Assembly (NCBI GenBank): GCA_021789595.1
Contig: JAJYJJ010000001.1
Location: forward strand, 62,001-126,000
Length of the DNA stretch: 64,000 bases
Direction of reading: 5' to 3'
Origin: Nitrospirota bacterium
Lineage (GTDB): Bacteria; Nitrospirota; Thermodesulfovibrionia; UBA6902; JAJYJJ01
Positions 22,704 through 31,067 of the stretch are shown piece by piece. Numbering within the stretch: position 1 is the first letter of the stretch; each line of letters starts with the position of its first letter. The notes beneath the pieces were generated by a model that saw nothing but the letters and a program-made list of their open reading frames with translations, did not search any database and was not told where the DNA came from. The position numbers and the translations under genes were made by a program.

Positions 22704-23231
22704 ATGGCAAAGATTAATGGGCTTGACACTGAGAAATTAATGGCGGTGGTCGAAACTGTCAAACAGAACTGGGAGGTGGGAAAGACTGTATGGAAGGCAT
22801 CAACAACATGGAAGGGTGGTTTCAAGGTCGAGACCTGTTCAAGGGACTTTACCTTAACGGCAGATGAGCCTGAGATGTTGTGCGGAACAAACACTGCAGC
22901 CAACCCTGTCGAAATGGTTCTTCAGGCATATGGTGCATGTCTGACAATTGGCTATGCAATGAATGCTGCTGTAATGGGGATAAAGATTGATGACATCAAG
23001 ATAGACCTTGAGGGTGAAATAGACCTCCCTGGGTTCCTCGGACTTGAGCCGCCAGAAAAACTCCATATGGATAAGCTGCCTGGATATAAAAGCGTAAAAG
23101 CAGTGGTGAAGATCAAGGCTGATGCAGATGCCAAGACGCTTAAGAAGCTTCACGAACATGTAGTAAGAACATCTCCTGTAGGTCTAACACTGTCAAGGCC
23201 TGTAAGGGTCGAAACCAAGTTGGAGGTTTAG
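22704..23231 (+). CDS. OsmC-family protein with Ser in place of the resolving Cys
   Basis: A 175-residue OsmC/Ohr-fold protein. The peroxidatic position is Cys79 in AYGACLTIGY, but the second site, usually CPVSNTL, reads SPVGLTL (Ser157), so a normal two-Cys hydroperoxidase cycle is not possible. Its N-terminal 40 residues, containing DTEKLMAVVETVKQNWEVGK, are longer than in typical OsmC. It has its own sigma-54 promoter and faces the activator gene, so it is probably part of the same regulon. Role may be in sulfane or thiol transfer instead of peroxide removal; this is inference. Confidence 0.78.
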   Translation: MAKINGLDTEKLMAVVETVKQNWEVGKTVWKASTTWKGGFKVETCSRDFTLTADEPEMLCGTNTAANPVEMVLQAYGACLTIGYAMNAAVMGIKIDDIKIDLEGEIDLPGFLGLEPPEKLHMDKLPGYKSVKAVVKIKADADAKTLKKLHEHVVRTSPVGLTLSRPVRVETKLEV

Positions 23232-23291
23232 GGCGGCTGGCTTTTATAAATCTCTGGCCTTGGGATTGAACTTATAGATATACAGAAAAGG

Positions 23292-25049
23292 CTATGAACT
23301 CACAGCCTGTCTTTTTGCGCCTGATAATCCATATTTGCAAAGCTTCCTAACGACGGTAGAGTGGTCTACGCCGAGCAGCCGTGCAATCTCTCTTGTCGTT
23401 CTCTTCATTTTCACAGCTTGAGCAAGTATCTCCCGTTCCACCTGTTCTTTGGCATGGTTAAGAGAAACTATCCCTGTCGCCTTGTTATATTCAATTAAGA
23501 GCCCTTCTGTTTTATCCCTTTCATATATGCTATGGGGCAAATGTTCAGGCCTAAGCACTTCAGAGTCACTCATTACAACCAGGCGTTCGACAATGTTTTG
23601 CAACTCCCTGACATTACCGGGCCAGCTATAAGATTCGAGTACCCTGATCAATTCGGATGAAAATGTCTTGGATTGTTTATATCTCTGGTTATACTGCTTC
23701 AGGAAATGCCAGGCCAGTGGAAATACATCTTCCCGCCTTTCTCTCAAGGGGGGCACCTCGATAGGGACTACATAGAGCCTGTAAAAGAGGTCTTCCCTGA
23801 ATCTTCCTTTTTTAACCAGGTCCCGTAAGTCGCGGTTTGTTGCAGCAATTACACGGACATCAAACTTGATGGGTCTTACCCCACCAAGACGATAGATCTC
23901 CCTGTCCTGTAAAACCTTAAGGAGCTTTACCTGGAGGTTTAAGGGCATTTCGCCTATTTCATCGAGAAGGATGATTCCACCATCTGCCACTTCAAAGAGG
24001 CCCATTTTATCAATATTAGCGCCTGTAAAGGCACCTTTAACATACCCGAAGAGTTCTGATTCAAGAAGATTCTCAGGAATAGCGGCACAGTTAATAGATA
24101 TAAAAGGTCCCTTGTTACGGGCGCTCAGGCTATGGATTAATCTTGCAAGGACCTCTTTACCGGTACCGCTTTCTCCGTGTATCAGGAGCACTGAATCTAC
24201 CTGGGCAACCCTCACTGTTAGGTCTATAATCTGTTTCATTACAGGGCTCTCAACCACTATATTCTCTCCGATCAACCTATCAATACAGTTGTCCTTTGCC
24301 GTTGAGAGATAAAGTGTTGTCAGGCGTGATACCTGTTCCTGAAGGCGTTGAAGTTCCGTCACATCTCTAATATTGACCGTTACATGATCAACTTCACCGT
24401 CGCACAGCGCAGGGGTTCCGGTTATGTAGATTTCATTGCCCTGACGCATCTTACGCATTATGGTCACACTCTTTTTCTGCTGATGGGCAAGATTAAAGAC
24501 TTCGTTAATAGATTTTAAGCACACATGTGAACTATCAGTTAATTGGGAGACAGCTTTACCTTCTACCTTTTCCTTCTTGAGCCCGGATATCCGTAGGAAA
24601 CTGCTATTAACCTTTACTATCTTCTCTTTGTCGATCAGGATAATTCCATCATGGGAGCCCTCGATGATTGATTCCAATTTACAGTGCAAATACATGGATT
24701 GTATTTCGTCTTCATCAGCATCAGAGAGGTTATGAATGAGGTAGATCGTTCCTGCAACCCCCTTCTGTGAATAGAGAGGACCTTTTGTGACGAAGAGTTT
24801 CTGGCCATTTTTTCTATGGACAATGCCATCACTATCCTCGACTAACAGCCTTGAAATTTCTGAATGTGTAACCAGATCCGATACAGTGCTACCGATTAAT
24901 TGTTTTGCCCTTATCCCCAGCATTTCCCCTGCCATTTTGTTAATTAAGGTGACTATACCCTGAGTGTTTACAGCAATTATTCCTGATGGGAACGAACTAA
25001 TGATGTCATCCAAATTAATCGTTTCTCTTGAAAAGAGGATGCGCTTCAT
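23292..25049 (-). CDS. PAS-containing sigma-54-dependent transcription activator
   Basis: A 585-residue enhancer-binding protein: two PAS domains (about 15-105 and 125-230), a central AAA+ domain with Walker A GESGTGKE, the sigma-54 contact loop GAFTGA, Walker B GGIILLDEIGE and the arginine region FREDLFYRL, then a C-terminal helix-turn-helix (TTREIARLLGVDHSTVVRKL). There is no receiver domain, so it should sense a ligand or redox state through PAS. Its gene lies between three predicted sigma-54 promoters (22259, 22643, 25319), so it likely controls the methyl-transfer cluster, the OsmC-like gene and the ABC/DsrE operon. Confidence 0.92.
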   Translation of the reverse strand: MKRILFSRETINLDDIISSFPSGIIAVNTQGIVTLINKMAGEMLGIRAKQLIGSTVSDLVTHSEISRLLVEDSDGIVHRKNGQKLFVTKGPLYSQKGVAGTIYLIHNLSDADEDEIQSMYLHCKLESIIEGSHDGIILIDKEKIVKVNSSFLRISGLKKEKVEGKAVSQLTDSSHVCLKSINEVFNLAHQQKKSVTIMRKMRQGNEIYITGTPALCDGEVDHVTVNIRDVTELQRLQEQVSRLTTLYLSTAKDNCIDRLIGENIVVESPVMKQIIDLTVRVAQVDSVLLIHGESGTGKEVLARLIHSLSARNKGPFISINCAAIPENLLESELFGYVKGAFTGANIDKMGLFEVADGGIILLDEIGEMPLNLQVKLLKVLQDREIYRLGGVRPIKFDVRVIAATNRDLRDLVKKGRFREDLFYRLYVVPIEVPPLRERREDVFPLAWHFLKQYNQRYKQSKTFSSELIRVLESYSWPGNVRELQNIVERLVVMSDSEVLRPEHLPHSIYERDKTEGLLIEYNKATGIVSLNHAKEQVEREILAQAVKMKRTTREIARLLGVDHSTVVRKLCKYGLSGAKRQAVSS

Positions 25050-25140
25050 TTAATGAATTTTAGTTAAAACTGATGAGCTTGTCAAGGTGTAAAAATGCAC
25101 CATTTCGGTATTTGGTTCTATAATGCACCAAGATTATAGA

Positions 25141-25282
25141 TATTAGAGCCTGTCTGAAAACTAATAAAACAGTATAGTTTGTCATGCTGAACTTGCTTCA
25201 GCATCTAATAAAATCAAGGAGTTATGTCACCCTGAAACGAGTTCAGGATGACATTTATGGAGTTTTTAGACAGGCTCTAATA
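25141..25282. repeat. MITE-like element with 22-base terminal inverted repeats
   Basis: The ends at 25141-25162 and 25261-25282 are inverted copies with one mismatch (outer bases TATTAGAGCCTGTCT). Inside is a second, nested inverted repeat: GTCATGCTGAACTTG near 25181 pairs with CGAGTTCAGGATGAC near 25239-25253. No coding content in 142 bases. The inner 'tcatgctgaact' motif is a common dispersed repeat in environmental genomes. It sits between the putative activator sites and the sigma-54 promoter of the ABC operon. Confidence 0.78.
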
Positions 25283-25318
25283 ACCATATTTATAAAGAAA
25301 GATAATGGAGAAAATAGA

Positions 25319-25334
25319 TGGCATAGAAAATGCT
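25319..25334 (+). promoter_or_regulatory. Probable sigma-54 promoter of the ABC/DsrE operon
   Basis: TGGCAT, five bases, ATGCT gives the right GG-N10-GC geometry and a fair consensus match, weaker than the two promoters at 22 kb. Predicted start near 25345 leaves a 150-base leader that includes the DsrE-like remnant before ATG 25495. Confidence 0.5.
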
Positions 25335-25337
25335 TAA

Positions 25338-25457
25338 TTATGGCTGTTTTTAAAGGAAGAGGAGGTGCCGCCCTTTGTCGAGATAATACCTGCGGGTGCG
25401 GGTATAGTAGGGATTACAAAAAAGCAGCACGAAGGCTATGCCTATGTAAGGCCATAG
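25338..25457 (+). pseudogene. C-terminal fragment of a DsrE-like protein
   Basis: The open frame encodes VPPFVEIIPAGAGIVGITKK then QHEGYAYVRP and a stop. The PFVEI start and GYAYVRP end match the C-termini of the two DsrE-like proteins encoded just downstream (PFAVI...GYAYMPVH and PFVDI...GYAYIPICEI). Nothing N-terminal of this survives, and there is no good start. It looks like the tail of a lost paralogue, now lying in the leader of the operon. Confidence 0.55.
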
Positions 25458-25494
25458 CGATGCCCATACAAAATCCATTAAAAAGGAGGAGACA

Positions 25495-26694
25495 ATGAGA
25501 AAATTGGATGAATTGGATGAGTTTATCAGCGAGTATGAAAGGGGTAAGATGGATCGCAGGACATTTATTAAAAAGGCCATTTTGATGGGCCTGACCCTTT
25601 CGAGTATCAATGCCCTTTTGTCATCAAGCGGTAAGATGATTAAGGATGCCTTTGCCCAGACACCGCCTGCTGGCAAACCTGCGAATATCACTGTTGGATA
25701 TTTCCCAAGCTGGGTAGGAGGCTGGTCGGGTGTTGTTATTAGGCATAGAGAGTTGTGGAAAAAATATCTTCCAGCAGGTAGTAAGATAGACTGGGATGTC
25801 CAGATAGTTGGCCCCCCTATAGTTGCCAATCTCATGGCCAATAAGAGCCAAATAGGGTATATGGGAGATATGCCTGCCCTTGTGGCAACCACGAAAAGGA
25901 ATATTGCTGACCTTAGGATTGTAGAAACAAACCTTTTCTCTGATACGGGCCAGATATGTTCATGTATGCTGGTTCGGAGCGATGCCCCACAATTTAGGAA
26001 TATAGAGGAAGCTCTAAGATGGCTTGATGGTAAGAAGATTGGCGTTTCAGGAAAAGGCTCATGCGGTGACCGATTTGTTTCAAGTCTCATAAGGAAAACA
26101 GGCATCAAAGCTGATGTTCAGTATCTCGATCCTACTATAATAATGACATCCCTCCAGGCAAGAAAGATAGATGCTGCACAGAGCTTCCAGCCCCATGTGG
26201 CCCAGATCATGGATCAGGGATTCGGCAGGCTCGTCTTTACCGGTTCAAGATGGGGCGCGCAGGATGCAGACTTTATCCTAATGAGAAAAGACTTTATCGA
26301 CAAATATCCTGAGGCTGCAAAAGGGTGGATAAAGGCCGATATCGAGGCCCTACAATTTATGTTGAAAAATCCTTATGAAACAGTAAAAATGGTGGCACAG
26401 GAATTGCCCGGTTATACCACCAAGGACCTCTGGATGGCCGTGTATGGACGTTACCCTGGGAATACAGGTTCCATGGAGACGAATGTAATTGCACAGGTGG
26501 GCTTTGATAAGAATGTCATGGAATTTATAGATGAGAGCTTCAAATTCCTCCATTCAAAGGGTGCTATCACTATCGATAAACCACTGCCTGGTGCCATCTA
26601 TACAGACTTAGTGAATACAGCTATAAAAGAGATGAAGGTTAAGATACCATTGGGTAAGTTTGAAGGTTTGCCTCTTACAGAATTCAAGGGATAA
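25495..26694 (+). CDS. Tat-exported substrate-binding protein, SsuA/TauA/NrtA family
   Basis: A 399-residue ABC binding protein. A short cytoplasmic lead is followed by a twin-arginine signal (DRRTFIKKAILMGLTL, about 20-35), so it is exported folded. The mature part begins NITVGYFPSWVGGWSG and shows KIGVSGKGSCGDRF and DAAQSFQPHVAQIMDQGFGR, as in NMT1/SsuA-type proteins that bind sulfonates, nitrate or thiamin precursors. A GGAGG precedes ATG 25495. It is the only binding protein in an operon with two permease-ATPase pairs. Substrate is unknown; TauE and DsrE neighbours suggest a sulfur compound. Confidence 0.85.
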   Translation: MRKLDELDEFISEYERGKMDRRTFIKKAILMGLTLSSINALLSSSGKMIKDAFAQTPPAGKPANITVGYFPSWVGGWSGVVIRHRELWKKYLPAGSKIDWDVQIVGPPIVANLMANKSQIGYMGDMPALVATTKRNIADLRIVETNLFSDTGQICSCMLVRSDAPQFRNIEEALRWLDGKKIGVSGKGSCGDRFVSSLIRKTGIKADVQYLDPTIIMTSLQARKIDAAQSFQPHVAQIMDQGFGRLVFTGSRWGAQDADFILMRKDFIDKYPEAAKGWIKADIEALQFMLKNPYETVKMVAQELPGYTTKDLWMAVYGRYPGNTGSMETNVIAQVGFDKNVMEFIDESFKFLHSKGAITIDKPLPGAIYTDLVNTAIKEMKVKIPLGKFEGLPLTEFKG

Positions 26695-26713
26695 TATGAG
26701 AGAAGGAGGGAAA

Positions 26714-27208
26714 ATGAAGATCAATATTAAAAGAATCTCCGGGATGTTGGCTTTCATTGTTATGATTGTAGCAGCTTCTGGGGTCGCTATGGCCAATGAT
26801 TTTAAAGGTGTAAAGGAAGTTAAGGCTGTATGGGATATCACTACTGGTGATGAAAATGTATTCGTAGATCGTGTTCAGTTGATCAAAGAGACAGCAGAGG
26901 GTCTGAAGAAACGCGGAATCAAGGTGGATTTTGTGCTGGTTATTCATGGTCCAGCAGCAAAGTTCGTAACAAAATCCCTGGCAGGCACAAAGTTTGAGAA
27001 GGATAAACTGGCTAAGCTTGATCAGATTCAATCAACGATGCAGAATTTAAGGAATGGGGGTGCCAAGATCGAAGTATGTTCCATAGCGATGAGTCGGGGC
27101 AAGATAGGCAGAGAAAATGTGCAACCCTTTGCAGTTATCGAGGACAATGTCTTTGAAAATACCATTGTTTTGGAAAACAAAGGGTATGCTTATATGCCGG
27201 TTCATTAG
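26714..27208 (+). CDS. Exported DsrE-like protein
   Basis: A 164-residue protein with a clear Sec signal peptide (KRISGMLAFIVMIVAASGVAMA, cut after AMA) and a DsrE/YchN-type domain: VWDITTGDENVFVDRVQLIK, VLVIHGPAAKFV, then KIEVCSIAMSRG with the single conserved cysteine and a GYAYMPVH tail. DsrE-like proteins carry sulfane sulfur on that cysteine. Start ATG 26714 is set by GGAGGG a few bases upstream; longer frames from 26660 would overlap the previous gene and hide the signal peptide. It is a close paralogue of the next gene, which lacks the signal. Confidence 0.8.
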   Translation: MKINIKRISGMLAFIVMIVAASGVAMANDFKGVKEVKAVWDITTGDENVFVDRVQLIKETAEGLKKRGIKVDFVLVIHGPAAKFVTKSLAGTKFEKDKLAKLDQIQSTMQNLRNGGAKIEVCSIAMSRGKIGRENVQPFAVIEDNVFENTIVLENKGYAYMPVH

Positions 27209-27240
27209 AAATGCAAAAATCCCCCATAAGGAGGAGATTG

Positions 27241-27654
27241 ATGGGAACTAATGAAGTAAAGATTGTATGGGATGTAACTATAGGTAATGAGGCTCTATTC
27301 AAAGACAGGATGGGCCTCATTCAACACGCTGCTGAGGTAATCCGCAAAAAAGGGATGACGCCGAATTTTGTGATCGTAATTCATGGTCCGGCAACTAAAT
27401 TTACCACCTGTTCTCTGAGCGGAACCAAATTCGAAAATGAGAAGGTCGAGAAGTTGTCTGATATTCAGAGGGTGATAACCGAGATGAATAAAAAAGATAA
27501 TATGCGTTTCGTCCAATGCGAGGTACCAATGGCACGAAACAATATCTCTGAGGATAACATCCTTCCCTTTGTTGACATCTCAGAGACTGCTTTCTTTGAC
27601 CTTGCTGTACTCCAGATGGATGGCTATGCTTATATACCCATATGCGAAATATAG
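27241..27654 (+). CDS. Cytoplasmic DsrE-like protein
   Basis: A 137-residue paralogue of the preceding gene without the signal peptide: VKIVWDVTIGNEALFKDRMG, VIVIHGPATKFT, RFVQCEVPMARN with the conserved Cys, and the DGYAYIPICEI tail. Start ATG 27241 follows AAGGAGG. The pair would place one sulfur carrier outside and one inside the membrane around the ABC importer. Exact chemistry is not known for this subgroup. Confidence 0.8.
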   Translation: MGTNEVKIVWDVTIGNEALFKDRMGLIQHAAEVIRKKGMTPNFVIVIHGPATKFTTCSLSGTKFENEKVEKLSDIQRVITEMNKKDNMRFVQCEVPMARNNISEDNILPFVDISETAFFDLAVLQMDGYAYIPICEI

Positions 27655-27666
27655 GATAACCGTGCA

Positions 27667-28509
27667 ATGAATTATACAGTCAAAGAAGAAAGGGTGGCGC
27701 TTAATAGACCTAAGCTCAGGATTATAGACCCCCCGGTATTCAGGGCCATAATCGGGATTCTGGTTTTTCTGGGTCTCTGGTACCTACTCACAGCAGTTCT
27801 GAAACTGCCGAGGTTTAAACTCCTCCCCGACCCCATCGCAGTTATCAAAGAGTGGGTCAGTTTCAAACCCCTATCAGGGCGTTCCCTTTTTACCAAGGAG
27901 TATTACCTGGATATAGAATACAGCGTGGCTCGAACATTGATCGCCTTTCTTCTGGCCACAATCTTTGGGGTTTTATTAGGGCTATTTATGGGCTGGAATC
28001 GTATATTTTACGATTTTACATTTCCCATGGTTGAAATATTAAGACCTATGCCACCATTGAGCTGGATTCCACTGGCTGTGCTCATCTTTCCAGGGGTGGA
28101 GATCGCTGTTGTCTATGTCACCTTTATTGCTGCATTCTTTGCAACAGTGATGAACACGCTGCTGGGTGTATTCTCCATTGACAGGAATTACTTTTTAGCA
28201 GCTAAATGCCTCGGTTCAAGGCCCAGGGATATCTTTTTTAATGTAATTGTACCGGGCTCTTTACCTTTTATATTTACCGGATTGCAGATTGCAATGGGCC
28301 TTTCCTGGATGTCCCTGGTGGCTGGAGAAATCATTGCAGGCCAGCGAGGTCTCGGTTATGCCATATACGAGGGCTCCTCATTGTACCAGTATGAACAGGT
28401 AATCAGCTATATGTTTACACTCGGCATCCTGGGTTATATAAGCAGTGCAGGTATCAGGGCAGTTGGTCGGCGGCTTATGGCCTGGGAAGCCCGGCGGAGG
28501 GGTGTATAA
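27667..28509 (+). CDS. ABC transporter permease, SsuC/TauC family, copy 1
   Basis: A 280-residue membrane protein with about six transmembrane helices and the EAA-type coupling loop AAKCLGSRPRDIFFNVIVPGS (interrupted form), near residue 178. N-terminal residues carry a short cytoplasmic lead. It joins the ATPase gene directly, stop to start with no gap. This permease is typical of sulfonate, taurine and nitrate importers. It would work with the Tat-exported binding protein two genes upstream. Confidence 0.87.
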   Translation: MNYTVKEERVALNRPKLRIIDPPVFRAIIGILVFLGLWYLLTAVLKLPRFKLLPDPIAVIKEWVSFKPLSGRSLFTKEYYLDIEYSVARTLIAFLLATIFGVLLGLFMGWNRIFYDFTFPMVEILRPMPPLSWIPLAVLIFPGVEIAVVYVTFIAAFFATVMNTLLGVFSIDRNYFLAAKCLGSRPRDIFFNVIVPGSLPFIFTGLQIAMGLSWMSLVAGEIIAGQRGLGYAIYEGSSLYQYEQVISYMFTLGILGYISSAGIRAVGRRLMAWEARRRGV

Positions 28510-29349
28510 ATGGCAAGAAATGGGCAGAATGGTCAGGGTGCAATCTCAATAAGAAATGTCACCAAGATATACGACCCTGAAGGGGTTCATGTTGTGGCAA
28601 TGCAGGATTGTTCATTCGAGATAGCAGCCGGGGAGTTTGCTGTAATAGTCGGACCGTCGGGTTGTGGTAAGACCACACTCCTTAATGCCATAGCTGGATT
28701 TGACAATATTACTGCCGGTGAGATATATCTGGATGGCGAACTTATCTCCTCCCCTCAGAAACAGATAAAACCCAATGTGGACCGTATGGTTGTTTTTCAA
28801 AATGGTGCCCTTTTCCCATGGAAGACAGTCATGGAGAATATTATATACGGACCTATTGTTCAGGGGAGGATGAAAAAATCTGAGGCTATACAGATTGCCA
28901 GGGAAATGTTGAATCAAGTTGGGTTGAATGAAATAGAGAGTAAATATCCTGAAGAACTCTCATCAGGTGTCCAGAGAAGGGTTGAGATACTGAGGGCAAT
29001 GATAAATGAGCCAAGGGTTGTGATGCTGGATGAACCGTTCAGAGGCCTTGATGCAGTGGCAAAGACTGTCATGCACGAGTTTTTAATGAATATCTATTGT
29101 ACACGTCCCCGGACGATGTTTTTTATAACCCACGACCTGGATGAGGCTATCTTCCTCGGCAATAAGGTAGTAATTATGACCACCAGGCCAGCACAGGTGA
29201 AAAAGATAGTTTGTGTGAACATGCCATGGCCCCGTGAACATCATATATTAGGCTCTGAAACCTATCTTGGGCTTAAGAAGGAGGTATTAGAGGCAGTACA
29301 TGAAGAGGCAAAAAAGGCATTTGAGGCAGGCGAAAGGGAAATGGCCTGA
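28510..29349 (+). CDS. ABC transporter ATPase, SsuB/TauB family, copy 1
   Basis: A 279-residue ATPase with Walker A GPSGCGKTT, Q-loop VVFQNGALFPW, signature LSSGVQRRVEILRAM and Walker B VVMLDEPFRGLDAVAK, then the switch His in FFITHDLDEA. The signature has SSGVQ where the second copy and most relatives have SGGMQ, a mild divergence. It energises the permease encoded immediately upstream. The C-terminal 50 residues are an SsuB-type extension. Confidence 0.88.
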   Translation: MARNGQNGQGAISIRNVTKIYDPEGVHVVAMQDCSFEIAAGEFAVIVGPSGCGKTTLLNAIAGFDNITAGEIYLDGELISSPQKQIKPNVDRMVVFQNGALFPWKTVMENIIYGPIVQGRMKKSEAIQIAREMLNQVGLNEIESKYPEELSSGVQRRVEILRAMINEPRVVMLDEPFRGLDAVAKTVMHEFLMNIYCTRPRTMFFITHDLDEAIFLGNKVVIMTTRPAQVKKIVCVNMPWPREHHILGSETYLGLKKEVLEAVHEEAKKAFEAGEREMA

Positions 29350-29388
29350 GAGTATGCAACTTAAAACAAATACAAGAGTTGATAGCTG

Positions 29389-30162
29389 ATGAAAAAGTTA
29401 AAAAAGGTTTTTAATATCAGGGTCTTGAGGGGTATTATTTCCATTGTTATATTTGTGGGTCTCTGGCAGCTTGTTGTCTTTGTAAAAGTCCCCTATTTAA
29501 AAAACCTACCTTACCCAAAGGAGGTCGCACTGGATGGAATCAGCGCCGCAGGTACGAAAATCTATTGGCTTAACTGGGAAATCAGTCTTATACGCATCTT
29601 TATAGGATTTATTGCGGCACAATTAATCGGCATTCCTCTCGGGCTGGCAATGGGTGTTAGCAGAAAGTTTAAAGATTTTACTTTCCCCGTGTTCGAGATA
29701 CTAAGGCCTATTCCTCCAATAGCATGGATCCCCATTGCTATTCTCTTCTGGCCGACGAGGGAGTTGTCCATCTATTTTCTGGTTTTTATTGGGGCATTTT
29801 CTATCATAGTTATAAATGTCCTGCAGGGAGTTTCCAACATCTCCGTCTCCCTTAAATGGGCTGCATCTTCACTCGGTGCACGTCCAAAGGATATCTTCTG
29901 GAGGATTATGATTCCTGGCTCTCTTCCATCCATTGTCACAGGAATGACTGTGGGTATGGGAGTAACATGGAATGTCCTCATTGCTGCTGAGATGATTGCA
30001 GGACAGAATGGTTTAGGCAGAATGACATGGGAGGCGTATACGAACTATAACATACCTCTCATAGTCGTTGGAATGGTCAGTATAGGTGTGGCCGGCTATC
30101 TATGTAGCAGCTTAATTCGGTGGCTTGGCGAAAGGGCCATGCCATGGAAAAAAAGATTCTAA
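29389..30162 (+). CDS. ABC transporter permease, SsuC/TauC family, copy 2
   Basis: A 257-residue membrane protein, clearly related to the permease at 27667 (PMPPLSWIPLA versus PIPPIAWIPIA; PRDIFFNVIVPGSLPFIFTG versus PKDIFWRIMIPGSLPSIVTG). About six transmembrane helices. There is no second binding protein in the operon. The two permeases may form a heterodimer or two importers sharing one binding protein. Confidence 0.86.
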   Translation: MKKLKKVFNIRVLRGIISIVIFVGLWQLVVFVKVPYLKNLPYPKEVALDGISAAGTKIYWLNWEISLIRIFIGFIAAQLIGIPLGLAMGVSRKFKDFTFPVFEILRPIPPIAWIPIAILFWPTRELSIYFLVFIGAFSIIVINVLQGVSNISVSLKWAASSLGARPKDIFWRIMIPGSLPSIVTGMTVGMGVTWNVLIAAEMIAGQNGLGRMTWEAYTNYNIPLIVVGMVSIGVAGYLCSSLIRWLGERAMPWKKRF

Positions 30163-30176
30163 AAGGAGACGATTTC

Positions 30177-31064
30177 ATGGCAGGTAACAATGGTAGCGGC
30201 GCATTGAGCAGCGGTAATTTTGGTGAAGTCTATGTAGAAGGTGTGACCAAGATTTATGAAAAAGAGGATGAATGCCAGACTGTATTACAGGATTGTACCT
30301 TCCATGTTCAGCGGGGTAAGTTGACTGTTCTTATGGGCCCATCTGGCTGTGGTAAGACCGTGCTGATCAATCTTATTGCTGGATACGAGAAACCTACCTC
30401 AGGCCATATATATATTGATGATATCTCTGTAGTAGGCCCTGGTCGTGACCGTTTGGTAGTATTTCAAGAGACAGCCCTTTTCCCGTGGATGACCGCGTAT
30501 TGCAATGTAGTATTTGGATGTCAGGTACGGAAGGTAACCAAATGCGAAATAAAAGAGCGGGCTGAACTCGTTTTAAAAAAGGTAGGACTTTATGAATTCA
30601 GGGACAAATACCCGAGCCAGCTTTCTGGTGGTATGCAGAGAAGGGCTGAGCTTGCAAGGGCGATAATAAATGATCCAAAGATCTTGATTCTTGACGAGCC
30701 CTTCAGGGGATTGGATGCGATGACAAGACAATTGATGCAGGAATTTTATGTTGGACTTTTTGAAGAGGTCGGCAGAACGAATCTTTTTGTCACCCATGAG
30801 ATCGATGAAGCCATTTTCCTGGCAGACAGACTTATTATCATGACATTTCAGCCTGGAAGGATAAAGGCAGAAATAGAGGTTGACCTTCCCAGACCCAGGG
30901 AATTCCGTATGTTAGCTTCACCACGGTTTATGGAGATACGAGAACAGGCCATTGAACTGTTATACGAAGAGGCTGCGAAGGCATTTGCTGCTGGCAACAA
31001 AACAGCCTATGACCTCGTGGGGGCTGTTGTAGCACGAAAAGGGATCTGTAAAAAGCAGGCATGA
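30177..31064 (+). CDS. ABC transporter ATPase, SsuB/TauB family, copy 2
   Basis: A 295-residue ATPase with Walker A GPSGCGKTV, VVFQETALFPW, signature LSGGMQRRAELARAI, Walker B ILILDEPFRGLDAMTR and FVTHEIDEA. I chose ATG 30177 because AGGAG lies eight bases upstream and earlier in-frame starts fall inside the permease gene. It pairs with the permease just upstream. The C-terminal extension (about 230-295) is longer than in copy 1. Confidence 0.88.
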   Translation: MAGNNGSGALSSGNFGEVYVEGVTKIYEKEDECQTVLQDCTFHVQRGKLTVLMGPSGCGKTVLINLIAGYEKPTSGHIYIDDISVVGPGRDRLVVFQETALFPWMTAYCNVVFGCQVRKVTKCEIKERAELVLKKVGLYEFRDKYPSQLSGGMQRRAELARAIINDPKILILDEPFRGLDAMTRQLMQEFYVGLFEEVGRTNLFVTHEIDEAIFLADRLIIMTFQPGRIKAEIEVDLPRPREFRMLASPRFMEIREQAIELLYEEAAKAFAAGNKTAYDLVGAVVARKGICKKQA

Positions 31065-31067
31065 TTT

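Larger units (their letters stand above)
25050..25494. other. Regulatory region with repeats, MITE-like element and DsrE remnant
   Basis: No intact gene. From left to right: two copies of AATGCACCA at 25094-25102 and 25122-25130 (the first also part of an imperfect inverted repeat), a MITE-like element (25141-25282), a sigma-54 promoter (25319-25334), and a DsrE-like 3' gene fragment (25338-25457). The paired AATGCACCA copies lie about 190-225 bases upstream of the promoter, within enhancer range. Confidence 0.6.
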
